A DNA stretch of 64,000 nt, from positions 1-64,000 of the forward strand of contig NZ_FCOE02000041.1 of NCBI RefSeq assembly GCF_001544915.2. Direction: 5' to 3'. The DNA is from Caballeronia pedi (lineage in GTDB: Bacteria > Pseudomonadota > Gammaproteobacteria > Burkholderiales > Burkholderiaceae). Below are positions 17,481 through 25,518 of this stretch, piece by piece. Under the pieces are notes generated by a model that searched no databases, was not told the origin of the DNA, and saw only the letters and a program-made list of their open reading frames with translations. Every line of letters begins with the position of its first letter. Within the stretch, counting starts at the first letter, position 1. Made by a program: the position numbers and the translations under genes.

Positions 17481-17613
17481 GTTAGCTTTGAGCGCGGTCA
17501 GGCGCCGACATCTTCAAGCGCTTGAAGGATGCGGCCGAAGACGTCGTTGAAGGTCTTCAACGTCGATTGCCCGAGGGTGGAGCAGAAGGGGCCCGGGCAA
17601 GGCCCTCTGCGAG

Positions 17614-17659
17614 TTGCAATCTGATCGGCAAAACGCCTATAATTGGAGGGCATTTTGCC
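17614..17659 (+). promoter_or_regulatory. toxin-antitoxin promoter with inverted-repeat operator
   Basis: TTGCAA (17614-17619), an 18-base spacer and TATAAT (17638-17643) form a strong promoter. An inverted repeat, GGCAAAACGCC (17627-17637) and GGCATTTTGCC (17649-17659), matches at 10 of 11 positions and brackets the -10. This layout suits autorepression by the antitoxin or toxin-antitoxin complex. Confidence 0.75.
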
Positions 17660-17671
17660 AAAGGGACGGTC

Positions 17672-18127
17672 ATGACAACAATCGCCTTCACACCGACTGG
17701 TACCGGAAACGCACGACGTGCGGAATTCGCGCTGCTCGGTGAACTGCTTGACGCGCGCGTCCGGGATGATGCCGATCTCGCTGGACTGGCGCAGGATCGC
17801 GTCAACGTCGACGTAATCGATCGACTCGCCGCTCAGGGGCTGAAGGCCGACGAACTGGCTTTCATCATTCCGCGGCGAACACTCACGCATCGTCGGCAGC
17901 AAAACGAACGCCTGTCGACGGAGGAATCCGATCGAGCCATTCGTTTGGCGCGCATCGTCGCGCAGGCGAACGCCGCATTTGGAAGCAACGAAAAGGCCTT
18001 GGTTTGGTTGCGCGGTCTGCAGAAGCGCTTCGATGGCCTCAGCGCCCTTGGAATGGCTACAACCGAGCATGGGGCGCGTCTGGTCGAAGACGCGCTCGTA
18101 CAGATTGACGAGGGATATTTCGCCTGA
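17672..18127 (+). CDS. Xre/MbcA/ParS-type antitoxin of a RES-Xre system
   Basis: A 151-residue antitoxin. An N-terminal helical DNA-binding part (residues about 15-80) is followed by the MbcA/ParS/Xre toxin-binding domain, with LSTEESDRAIRLARIVAQA and ALVWLRGLQKRFDGLSAL. The ATG at 17672 follows AAAGGGA. Its stop overlaps the toxin start (TGATG), so the two are translated together. In this family the antitoxin binds and inactivates the RES toxin and represses its own promoter, which agrees with the inverted repeat over the -10 at 17627-17659. Confidence 0.88.
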   Translation: MTTIAFTPTGTGNARRAEFALLGELLDARVRDDADLAGLAQDRVNVDVIDRLAAQGLKADELAFIIPRRTLTHRRQQNERLSTEESDRAIRLARIVAQANAAFGSNEKALVWLRGLQKRFDGLSALGMATTEHGARLVEDALVQIDEGYFA

Positions 18128-18594
18128 TGGTTCTGTGGAGGATCAGCAACTACGCCGACTTGAAAGGCGTCGGCGGCCTGCGCGCTCCCGGTCGATGGCA
18201 CTTTGCAGGACTGCCGGTGGTCTATCTGGCCGAGCACCCGGCCGGTGCTCTGCTCGAGACGCTCGTTCATCAAGAAGTTCGATCCACCGCCGATTTGCCC
18301 GACACATATCGTCTCCTGCGCGTGGCGATCGGTGACCAAGTGACGATTGCCGAATTAAGCGAGAGCGTTTTGCCGGAGAATTGGAGAGAGGACGCATCCT
18401 ACACGCAGTCCGCCGGCAGCGAATGGCTTGAGGGCGGATCAACAGCGTTGCTCAAAGTCCCCAGCGCGGTGATGCCTTTTGCCTACAACTACATTCTCAA
18501 CCCCGTACATGCGGACGTCGTCCATATCAAGATAGAGATGGTGATCGACGTCCGGCATGATCCGCGCATCGTTCGCCTACTGACGCGCCCGTGA
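18127..18594 (+). CDS. RES-domain toxin (NAD+-depleting)
   Basis: A 155-residue RES-domain protein; characterised members degrade NAD+ (phosphorylase or hydrolase activity), stopping growth. Family features are an early Arg (WRIS), a Gly-Arg-Trp segment (APGRWHFAG), the Glu-containing YLAEHPAGALLETLVH helix and a Ser-containing PSAV segment followed by NYILNP. The length is normal, so it appears intact. It overlaps its antitoxin by TGATG. The genes immediately downstream are not standard parts of the module. Confidence 0.88.
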   Translation: MVLWRISNYADLKGVGGLRAPGRWHFAGLPVVYLAEHPAGALLETLVHQEVRSTADLPDTYRLLRVAIGDQVTIAELSESVLPENWREDASYTQSAGSEWLEGGSTALLKVPSAVMPFAYNYILNPVHADVVHIKIEMVIDVRHDPRIVRLLTRP

Positions 18595-18608
18595 GGGGAG
18601 GACAGCCG

Positions 18609-18854
18609 ATGAAAATATCGATCGAGCAAGCCAAGACCATCTATCGCGAAGCAATCGACCCAATGGCGAGCGACGGCGAATCAGCGAGTTGGTGGGAAGA
18701 GGTTACGGCGGAGGTGGAGGAGGTTGCCAGTGCGAGGACCGAGCGAGATGCCGCAGCGGTGATCGCGTGGTGGCATCACGATTGGTCTTTAGTTTCAGAT
18801 ACGCCTGGTGCAGCAGTCAGACGCATCCGGCGCGCCGCGCGGGCAGGTAGGTGA
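18609..18854 (+). CDS. small hypothetical protein downstream of RES toxin
   Basis: An 81-residue acidic then basic protein with a GGAGG site before the ATG, starting 14 bases after the toxin stop. It is rich in Glu and Trp (SASWWEEV, VIAWWHHDWS) and ends with an Arg/Ala-rich helix. I do not recognise a family. The layout (short N-terminal helix, central Glu-rich helix, V-I-A-W motif, basic tail) is echoed in the protein at 19593, suggesting distant relationship. Likely co-transcribed with the toxin-antitoxin pair. Confidence 0.55.
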   Translation: MKISIEQAKTIYREAIDPMASDGESASWWEEVTAEVEEVASARTERDAAAVIAWWHHDWSLVSDTPGAAVRRIRRAARAGR

Positions 18855-18888
18855 TCAATTTAACCCTATCGAGAAGCGATTGCGGCGC

Positions 18889-19464
18889 ATGCTAAGCAAC
18901 TATTCAATCGATGCTTCCTCGACCCGGGATCAGGTGCTGCAGTTCCTGAATGGACTCGGCATTCTTGCACGTTACGAGGTCGGGGCTACCGGTTTTTCGG
19001 ACGGGTGCCGCATCGACCAAGGCACCTTGGTTATCGATCCCGAGTGTCGGATATCAACCGTGCTTCACGAAGCGGGCCATCTGGCGATCACCCCGCGCTG
19101 CTTCCGATCTTTGATGGACGGCAACCTGTATGCAGGGCAGCGCGAGATTCTCAGATGCATTGACGAAAAGGGCTTGCACCCGGATGCGCCACTGTATCGG
19201 GCCGTCATTCAATGCTCGGACCCAAAGGCCACAGCATGGGCGTGGGCCGCCGGCGTGAACCTTGGTCTCCCAGACAGGGAGATTATTCGCGACGATGAAT
19301 ACGACGGCGAAGGGGCAGATATTCGACTCGCTTTGCAGATGAATGCATACATTGGCATTCATGGTCTCGCTTACGCGGGCTTCTGTGCAATTCGCAAGCG
19401 AGGTGATCAGGCCGCCTGGCCGCAATTGAATTTCTGGACGCAAGAAGTCGCCGCAGATGCGTGA
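18889..19464 (+). CDS. hypothetical protein with HExxH metallopeptidase-like motif
   Basis: About 191 residues with VLHEAGHLA at residues 58-66; His60-Glu61-x-x-His64 is the zinc-peptidase motif. A third zinc ligand and the rest of a known protease domain are not obvious, so activity is uncertain. No signal peptide is seen, so it should be cytoplasmic. The start is uncertain: an in-frame GTG at 18808 would overlap the upstream gene by 47 bases and has no ribosome site, while the ATG at 18889 has only a weak one. Its position after a RES-Xre pair suggests an accessory island gene. I do not recognise a named family. Confidence 0.55.
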   Translation: MLSNYSIDASSTRDQVLQFLNGLGILARYEVGATGFSDGCRIDQGTLVIDPECRISTVLHEAGHLAITPRCFRSLMDGNLYAGQREILRCIDEKGLHPDAPLYRAVIQCSDPKATAWAWAAGVNLGLPDREIIRDDEYDGEGADIRLALQMNAYIGIHGLAYAGFCAIRKRGDQAAWPQLNFWTQEVAADA

Positions 19465-19592
19465 GCGCATTAATTTGACTTGTCGATCAAGCATGGAAAA
19501 TCTTCAACGGTGCGGCGATCAAGGACATGAACTCATCAGGCGCCCGAGATCAAGCGACGCGACGCCTGAAATTTGAACAAGAAGGAATCGGG

Positions 19593-19958
19593 ATGAGCGA
19601 GAACGAAGTGATCGAGGCTGCGAGGGCGACATGGAACGCGCAGGCCGACGAGCACAACCAATGGGATGAACTGGGCTGCGACGAAAAGCTCGAACTGGCC
19701 GTGCGCGCCGCGTTCAAAAAGTGGTCCGCGCAAGAAGTCGTGGCGTGGATCACTGAAGATGGTGAGCGTGTCATCTCGGACGCGACAAAGCGCGGTCTGC
19801 CACGTGCCGTGCAGCCACCCTACACGCTGCCACTCGTTCGGGTTGGGCGAGACACTGACGGACGGCGAACAGTGAAACACATCGGCCCGACGAACTGCTC
19901 ATCGGCCAGCGATGCGTTGGCGGCGAGCAGGCGTGTCAGATTTTGGCGGACTGAATGA
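19593..19958 (+). CDS. hypothetical protein
   Basis: A 121-residue soluble protein of unknown family. The ATG at 19593 has AAGGAATCGGG upstream; earlier in-frame starts lack such a site. A central helix (CDEKLELAVRAAFKKW) leads to EVVAWITEDGERVIS, which is similar in layout to the 81-residue protein at 18609. The C-terminal third looks less protein-like and could come from a frameshift. Its stop overlaps the ATG of the next small gene (ATGA). Confidence 0.45.
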   Translation: MSENEVIEAARATWNAQADEHNQWDELGCDEKLELAVRAAFKKWSAQEVVAWITEDGERVISDATKRGLPRAVQPPYTLPLVRVGRDTDGRRTVKHIGPTNCSSASDALAASRRVRFWRTE

Positions 19959-20161
19959 CACTGCGAGATGGAAGATACATGGCGGTCTGTAAGGAGCGCA
20001 GTGCCTTGGCCGCTGCGGTCAATGGGCATGGTCCTGTTTACCCTCAGGCTCCGTGCAAGGTGGTGAAGGGCGTGGCTATTTTTCTGCGAGAGGGGAAGGA
20101 GGTCTGGCGGTGCAACGCGGGATATGCAGAGCTCCATTTCAAGCTCGAGCCGAGCGATTGA
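19955..20161 (+). CDS. small hypothetical protein, possible coupled gene
   Basis: A 68-residue frame whose ATG overlaps the previous stop (ATGA at 19955-19958). Composition is protein-like (PCKVVKGVAIFLREGKEVWR). No family recognised and no independent ribosome site; accepted mainly for the overlap. Confidence 0.35.
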   Translation: MTLRDGRYMAVCKERSALAAAVNGHGPVYPQAPCKVVKGVAIFLREGKEVWRCNAGYAELHFKLEPSD

Positions 20162-20213
20162 TGGGTTACCGGCCTCCACCGCTGAAACCACAGCACTGGC
20201 CATTGACGAGGCA

Positions 20214-20229
20214 GGGTCGACTATGGAAG
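20214..20229 (+). repeat. copy of dispersed intergenic repeat (GGGTCGGCTACGGAAG family)
   Basis: Reads GGGTCGACTATGGAAG, 14 of 16 positions matching the copies at 33414 and 53919. It lies in the gap before the broken lysR gene. Confidence 0.45.
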
Positions 20230-20378
20230 TTCGCGCGACGGTCGCATTTGCTGCGGAATGTAGGTACTGCGAACTTCGGCAAGCGGCCGATCAGCGACGC
20301 CCACCCGCGTTTGTCTAAGGAGGTCGTCGTATCGCTACACTGCGCATTTTTCGCTGACAATCTGCTAGGAGAAGGCGC

Positions 20379-21295
20379 ATGGACCGCATGGTGGCGATGG
20401 AGACCTTCGTAACAGTTGTCGATGCGGGTTCGTTTTCTGCCGCCGCACGCCGCTTGAAGCTCGGCCAGCCAGCCGTCTCAAAGGCGGTCGCACACAGCTG
20501 GAGGAACGTCTAGGCGCCCGTCTGCTGTTGCGATCGACACGCGGCCTCGCGCCGACGGATGCCGGTCAGCGTTTCTACGATCACGCACTGAGGGCCATCG
20601 ATGAGGCCGATCAGGCCGAGCAGGCTGTGCGCGAGTCGTCGGAAGGCTTGTCGGGACGATTGCGCATCGGCGCAGCCGTTACGTTCGCCCGGCTGCATGT
20701 CTTGCCAGCCCTCAAGTCTTTCCTGGATCAGCACCCCAATCTGAGCATCGACATCGTCTTTGACGATCGGTCCGTCGATTTGCTTGGAGAGGGCGTCGAT
20801 GTCGCATTGCGTATGGGCACGCTGGACGATTCGACCATGACCGCGCGTCGCATCTCCAGCGCGCGGCGGTTCGTCGTCGGCACACCGTCATATTTCGCCG
20901 AAGCCGGCATTCCTCAAACACCTGTTGACCTTAACCGGCATCAGGCAGTCGTTTACTCTCTGCGAGGCGGCGGTGAATCGTGGTTGTTCAGCCGAGGTGA
21001 CGGCTCCGACTCGACCGTGACCTTGTCCGGCCGGATAAGCGTGAACGCGGCTGAAGGCATGCGCACGGCGGTACTCGGGCACATGGGCTTTGCCGTCGCT
21101 TCGGAATGGATGTTCGCCCCCGAACTCGCAAACGGGACGGTTCAGGCCGTCCTGACTGACCGGACGTTGCCGCCGATCGACCTGTGGGCGGTTTTCCCGT
21201 CCGGTCGCATGGCAACCACGAAGGCGCGTGCCTTCATCGCGTTTGTCGAGCACCTTCTCAATGAGCGCAACTCTGGCGCGGGGCTCACCGGCTAG
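20379..21295 (+). pseudogene. LysR family regulator, frameshifted
   Basis: A LysR gene with a normal start (ATG at 20379, AGGAG upstream) and helix-turn-helix (GSFSAAARRLKLGQPAVSKA). A two-base surplus in the sequence GCACACAG near 20493 shifts the frame to a stop at 20514. Removing one CA restores AVAQLEERLGARLLLRSTRG and the rest of the protein to 21295 without further damage. The effector domain is complete (LSIDIVFDDRSVDLLGEGVD). It probably once regulated the SDR gene downstream. It is a recent mutation or a sequencing error. Confidence 0.82.
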
Positions 21296-21480
21296 ATGCT
21301 GCGCACCTTTGCCCCCTCGCAGCAGGAATAGGCGCTATTCCCTGCCCGCGGCTACCGGGCGATTCCTCCTCAGCGGAGGATACGCATCAACCAATGCACG
21401 AAACATTGGCTCCGATGCAGCAGTCCCTTCCGGCTGTTCAAGCCGGAGGACCGCTTCAAAACCTACTGTTGAGGAAAAGC

Positions 21481-22248
21481 ATGACCCAAGCTCTGAAAGG
21501 CAAACTCGCCCTCGTGACGGGCGCTTCGCGTGGAATTGGCGCAGCTATTGCGGCGCGTCTTGCGCGCGACGGCGCGTCCGTCATCGTTCACTACGCATCG
21601 AGTGCGGCGCGGGCCGAAGCCGTCGTCAAGGAAATCCGCGATGCCGGCGGCGAGGCTGAGCCTGTCGGCGCCAATCTGTCGCAGCCAGAAGACGTCAAGA
21701 GCCTCATTGGGTCGCTGAACGGTGCGTTCGGCGGCCGCTTCGAAGGGCGGCTCGATATTCTCGTCAACAACGCTGGCACAGTCGAATATGGTCCGTTCCT
21801 CGATTCGTCGGACACGTCGTACGACACGCACTTCAACCTGAATGTCCGCGCGCCGATCGAACTGGCAAAAGACGCGACAGCGCGCATGGTCGCGGCAGGC
21901 TGGGGGCGCATCATCAACGTGGGCTCGGCTTTCGGCGAAGCTGCGCCCTTGCCTGGCGTGACGCTCTACATCGCCTCGAAGTTCGCCCTCAGAGGCTTTA
22001 CGCGCGGGTTATCGCGTGAACTCGGGAAATTCGGCGTGACCGTGAATGCCGTCCAACCCGGCCCGATCGATACAGAACTCGCTCCGCAACCCGGCACGGA
22101 AGACCACGCAACGATGACGAAGCTCGCAAGCGTTGGCCGTTTCGGAAAACCGGAAGAAATCGCAGCGGCCGTAGCTTATCTAGCCAGCCCTGAAGCAGGC
22201 TATACGACCGGGGAGAGCCTGACAGTCGACGGCGGATGGATTGCCTGA
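21481..22248 (+). CDS. SDR family oxidoreductase (FabG-like)
   Basis: A 255-residue classical SDR with cofactor motif TGASRGIG, NNAG near residue 90, catalytic Ser (NVGSAF) and YIASKFAL for the Tyr-Lys pair, and the usual C-terminal GYTTGESLTVDGGWIA. The ATG at 21481 is preceded by GAGGAAAAGC; a longer frame from 21394 shows no homology. It follows the broken LysR gene by 185 bases in the same direction. The family is 3-oxoacyl-ACP-reductase-like, but the substrate cannot be told. Confidence 0.87.
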   Translation: MTQALKGKLALVTGASRGIGAAIAARLARDGASVIVHYASSAARAEAVVKEIRDAGGEAEPVGANLSQPEDVKSLIGSLNGAFGGRFEGRLDILVNNAGTVEYGPFLDSSDTSYDTHFNLNVRAPIELAKDATARMVAAGWGRIINVGSAFGEAAPLPGVTLYIASKFALRGFTRGLSRELGKFGVTVNAVQPGPIDTELAPQPGTEDHATMTKLASVGRFGKPEEIAAAVAYLASPEAGYTTGESLTVDGGWIA

Positions 22249-22856
22249 CCCGGGCCGCCAAGCATGTCGCTGGCACTGCAGCGGCGCCGTGATCGGTTTA
22301 GGGGTGCAACCTACCGCGCGGTGTCAGTCGAGGGACTCGCACACAGTTGACGGAACCGATTGGGACAGTATCAGGAGCGGCTGCGCGTCGCATGTGCGAC
22401 CGCTTTTGCTTCGATGTCGGTGCCAGTGGTTGACCGCCCAAGGTCGACCAGAGACCCTCGCCGCTGAGGCGATCGGCCGTTACACGAAGCCCTGACCGAC
22501 GAATGGCCAGGTGCAGCAACAACTCATCATGCTCAATCCGCAATGGCTGCTCACGTTCTGCCCGATGGGCATTTATTCTCTTTCATGCAACGGCGCGACT
22601 GTCTTCGACGCCCGTCCGAATTGCGTCGCCCGCCGTTCGCGTGCACGCAAGTTAGTGGCCGCGTACGGGAGCACTTATTTCCCATTGGCTTTGCGCTAGT
22701 CCGTCGCCATTGAACGGGGTTCGGCCAGTTTCGGACGCTCGACGTTGATTCCGAGATTGCTGAACATCGGTAAGCGCAAGAGCCCTGCGCGTTGGCTTAC
22801 GCCGTCAGTTGGAAGAAATTGGCGGCGGCGTGCGGCGACGCCGAGCACGCCGGGAC

Positions 22857-22896
22857 AACAAAAAAGCCTGCAACCGACCATTCGCGGCTGCAGGCT
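22857..22896 (-). terminator. orphan rho-independent terminator
   Basis: Read leftward: stem AGCCTGCA / TGCAGGCT extended by imperfect pairing, followed by a run of T. It lies 26 bases after the stop of the remnant at 22922. Confidence 0.75.
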
Positions 22897-22921
22897 CCAT
22901 GCTTCCCCTCGATTTCCCGAG

Positions 22922-23030
22922 GTCACATGTTGTGCTGGCCCCGCCCCACGGCGGTTACCACACCCTTCTTATTGAAGCGCACGGTAAGGTTATGCTCCTC
23001 TTCCGACTGAACCAGTGCCGTGCACCAAAA
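22922..23030 (-). pseudogene. 3' remnant of a small protein, possibly a BamE-like lipoprotein
   Basis: The leftward frame reads SEEEHNLTVRFNKKGVVTAV and stops at 22922. An (L/T)VxFNxxGVVxxV strand near the end is typical of SmpA/BamE-domain lipoproteins. No start or N-terminal part is present. The call rests on a short motif plus the conserved terminator. Confidence 0.3.
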
Positions 23031-23199
23031 GGAAGTCCGCTTGGCGTGAGCGACTGGCGACGGGGTTCATCGATGTGCGTCGCGCAATCAGGACGAGGCG
23101 ATGGCCGGAATCGACAGGCTCAAGAGGCTGAGAATTTAGACAAAGGAGCGGCAAGCACGCAAATGAGGCGCCTCTTTCGCTCCGATGTAAATGCCGCGA

Positions 23200-24510
23200 C
23201 TAGCGCACGTCCGCGCGGACCTGTGCGGCGCGCCCGTTGCCAGGACGGTTCGCGCGCAGCACAGCCGCGACGAGCAGCGCGCCCAGCACCAATCCGCCCG
23301 CCACGACGAAGAGCGCGGTATCGGTGCGGCCGGTTAGGTCCTTGAGATAGCCGATCATGTACGGCGAAACGAAACCCGCGAGATTGCCGATCGAGTTGAT
23401 CATCGCGATGCCAGCCGCTGCCGTCACGCCGGTCAGGAACGCCGTCGGCAGGCTCCAAAACAGCGCAGGGATCGACAGCACGCCCATGTTCGCGAGACAC
23501 AACGCGACTACCCCGAGCACCGGCTGGTTCTGCCACAGCACACATAGCGCAAAGCCGATGGCGGCCATCGAGAATGCCACGATCAGATGCCACTTGCGTT
23601 CGTTGTGCCGGTCCGCGCTGAAGCCGAACGCGAGCATGCTGACGATCGCGCACCCACCGGGGACGGCGGTCAGGATGCCGATGGTGAACGCATCGGTCAC
23701 ACCCATCTTCTGCACGAGCGTGGGCATCCAGAAGCTGATCGCGTAGAGCCCCATGTTGTAGACGAAGTAGATCACGACGAGCGCCCAGATTCGCGAGTTT
23801 GACAGCAGCCCGGCGAAGCCGTGGCCGAGTTTGTCCCGGTTTTCGGCGGCGAGCACGCTCGTGAGGTGAGCCTTTTCGGGCTCCGACAACCACTTCACGC
23901 GACGAATGTCCTCGCTCATGCGAAAGAAGATGTAGATGCCGAGCAACACCGTCGGGATGCCTTCGACGAGGATCAGCCATTGCCAGCCGCGCATGCCGCC
24001 GAGGCCCGTCATAAAGCGCAGGATAGACCCAGAGACGAGCCCGCCGATCACGCCTGACGACGCGAGCGCGATATAGAACACGCCCCAGGCGCGGCCGCGC
24101 CGTGCGGCGGGATACCACTGGCTCATGTAGTAGATCGCGCCCGGAATGAAGCCCGCTTCGGCCAGGCCGAGCAGAAAGCGCATCACGTAGAACTGCGTGG
24201 GCGTGCGGATGAAGATGGTCGCGCAGGAGAGCAGACCCCACGTCACCATGATGCGCGAGATCCAGCGGCGCGCGCCCACCTTGTGCAGGATCACGTTGCT
24301 CGGCACTTCGAGCAGGAAATAGCCGAGAAAGAAGATGCCCGCGCCGAAGCCGTAGACGGCATCGCTGAATTGCAGGTCATTTGCCATTTGCAGCTTGGCA
24401 AAGCCCACGTTGACGCGATTGAGGTAGGAAAAGAAAAAGCCGAGCATCAGGACCGGCAGAATGCGCACGGATATTTTCCGGAAGAGGGAGTTTTCGTCGA
24501 TGGTCTGCAT
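23200..24510 (-). CDS. MFS anion:cation symporter
   Basis: A 436-residue MFS protein with about twelve membrane segments and the ACS-group signature SYLNRVNVGFAKLQ in the first helix. Translation probably begins at 24510, where GGAG lies six bases upstream; an ATG four codons earlier contains that site. It is the last gene of a four-gene leftward operon (GntP, oxidoreductase, amidohydrolase, MFS). A second importer in the same operon as GntP suggests that two related acids, or a precursor and its product, are taken up. Substrate unknown; sugar acids and tartrate are common for the group. Confidence 0.85.
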   Translation of the reverse strand: MQTIDENSLFRKISVRILPVLMLGFFFSYLNRVNVGFAKLQMANDLQFSDAVYGFGAGIFFLGYFLLEVPSNVILHKVGARRWISRIMVTWGLLSCATIFIRTPTQFYVMRFLLGLAEAGFIPGAIYYMSQWYPAARRGRAWGVFYIALASSGVIGGLVSGSILRFMTGLGGMRGWQWLILVEGIPTVLLGIYIFFRMSEDIRRVKWLSEPEKAHLTSVLAAENRDKLGHGFAGLLSNSRIWALVVIYFVYNMGLYAISFWMPTLVQKMGVTDAFTIGILTAVPGGCAIVSMLAFGFSADRHNERKWHLIVAFSMAAIGFALCVLWQNQPVLGVVALCLANMGVLSIPALFWSLPTAFLTGVTAAAGIAMINSIGNLAGFVSPYMIGYLKDLTGRTDTALFVVAGGLVLGALLVAAVLRANRPGNGRAAQVRADVR

Positions 24511-24546
24511 GCTTGTCTCCATGATTTTTTTTGCGTGGACGCAGTG

Positions 24547-25476
24547 TCAGTCGATGCGGTAGAAACGCTGCGCCGTGCCGGCGAAGAGCTTGCAAAGATC
24601 GGATTCAGCGGCTTTCGGGACGGCGGCGAGCACGTCGGCGATGATTGCGGTTAGGCTCGCTGACAAGTTCCCAACCGGGAGGTTGCTCGCGAACATCGAG
24701 CGGTCGAAGCCGAACATCTCCAAGGCTTCGCGGATCACGCGCCGGTTGCTCGCGCTGTCCCACTTGCCGTCCGGCAGGCCCAGTTCCGACACTTTCAAGT
24801 ACACGTTCGGGCAGGCGGCGAGCGCTTCCATCCCGCGTCGCCAGATCGCGATGCCTTCGTCCGAACGGTCGAGCGGCAAGCCGAGGTGGTTGGTCACGAT
24901 CGGCGTACGAGGGAACGCGCGCGCGATGTCCGCCGCTTCCTCAAGATGCCAGTAGGGCACGCGCAGGTCCCACGAGAAACCGTGGCCGTCGAGCAGGGCG
25001 AGGCCGCGCAGCCAGGCGTCGTCCTGCATCGTGCCGGGCTGGCCGCGCACCGAATGGCCCGGCCCTGCCGAGATCTCCGGCTTCGAGCGCACGCCTCGCA
25101 CGAGCGGGCTTTTCGCGTGGCTGGCGAGAATCGCCGCGCAGTCCGGCTGCACAAAATAAACATGCCCGACGATCGCGCTCGGCAGACCGGTCTTCGCGTT
25201 CAGTTGCGTGAGCCATTCGGTTTCGCGCACCTGTTCCTTGCGCGAACGCTCGGCCTCGACGTGTACCGTGCCAATCACGTCGAACCCAGCGGTTGCGCGG
25301 CGGTATTGCTCCGGCAAGAAGTCGCTGCACATGCGGCGATAGTCACCAAGAAAGAACGTGTCGTCGTATTCGTTGGTGAGCCAGGGAAACGTGCCGTCTG
25401 ACAGGTCCCAGAAATGGTGATGCGCGTCGAGAATAGGAAGCGTGAATCCAAGGTCGTTATTCGGTGCCGCGGTCAT
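24547..25476 (-). CDS. amidohydrolase-family lactonase-like protein (COG3618 type)
   Basis: A 309-residue TIM-barrel amidohydrolase. ILDAHHHFWDLS near the N-terminus supplies the H-x-H metal motif; VRGVRSKPE, PIVTNHLGLP and FASNLPVG mark later barrel strands. Relatives hydrolyse sugar lactones (fuconolactone, rhamnonolactone) or 2-pyrone dicarboxylate. The start at 25476 follows GGAGGATATTCTG. Spacing is 36 bases to the MFS gene and 42 to the oxidoreductase gene. Sugar-lactone hydrolysis fits the GntP-containing operon, but this is inference. Confidence 0.8.
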   Translation of the reverse strand: MTAAPNNDLGFTLPILDAHHHFWDLSDGTFPWLTNEYDDTFFLGDYRRMCSDFLPEQYRRATAGFDVIGTVHVEAERSRKEQVRETEWLTQLNAKTGLPSAIVGHVYFVQPDCAAILASHAKSPLVRGVRSKPEISAGPGHSVRGQPGTMQDDAWLRGLALLDGHGFSWDLRVPYWHLEEAADIARAFPRTPIVTNHLGLPLDRSDEGIAIWRRGMEALAACPNVYLKVSELGLPDGKWDSASNRRVIREALEMFGFDRSMFASNLPVGNLSASLTAIIADVLAAVPKAAESDLCKLFAGTAQRFYRID

Positions 25477-25518
25477 CAGAATATCCTCCATGATTGGAAG
25501 CGGGCTTTTGAAAGCCGC

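Larger units (their letters stand above)
22249..23199. other. long intergenic region with remnant and terminator
   Basis: About 950 bases between the SDR and MFS genes. I see no intact gene. It holds an orphan leftward terminator and the short end of a possible lipoprotein gene, listed separately. Confidence 0.45.

Noticed and set aside
17581..17606. GGGCC-rich imperfect hairpin upstream of the antitoxin as a terminator
   Set aside because: Pairing is interrupted and no T-tract follows; the nearby promoter explains the region better.
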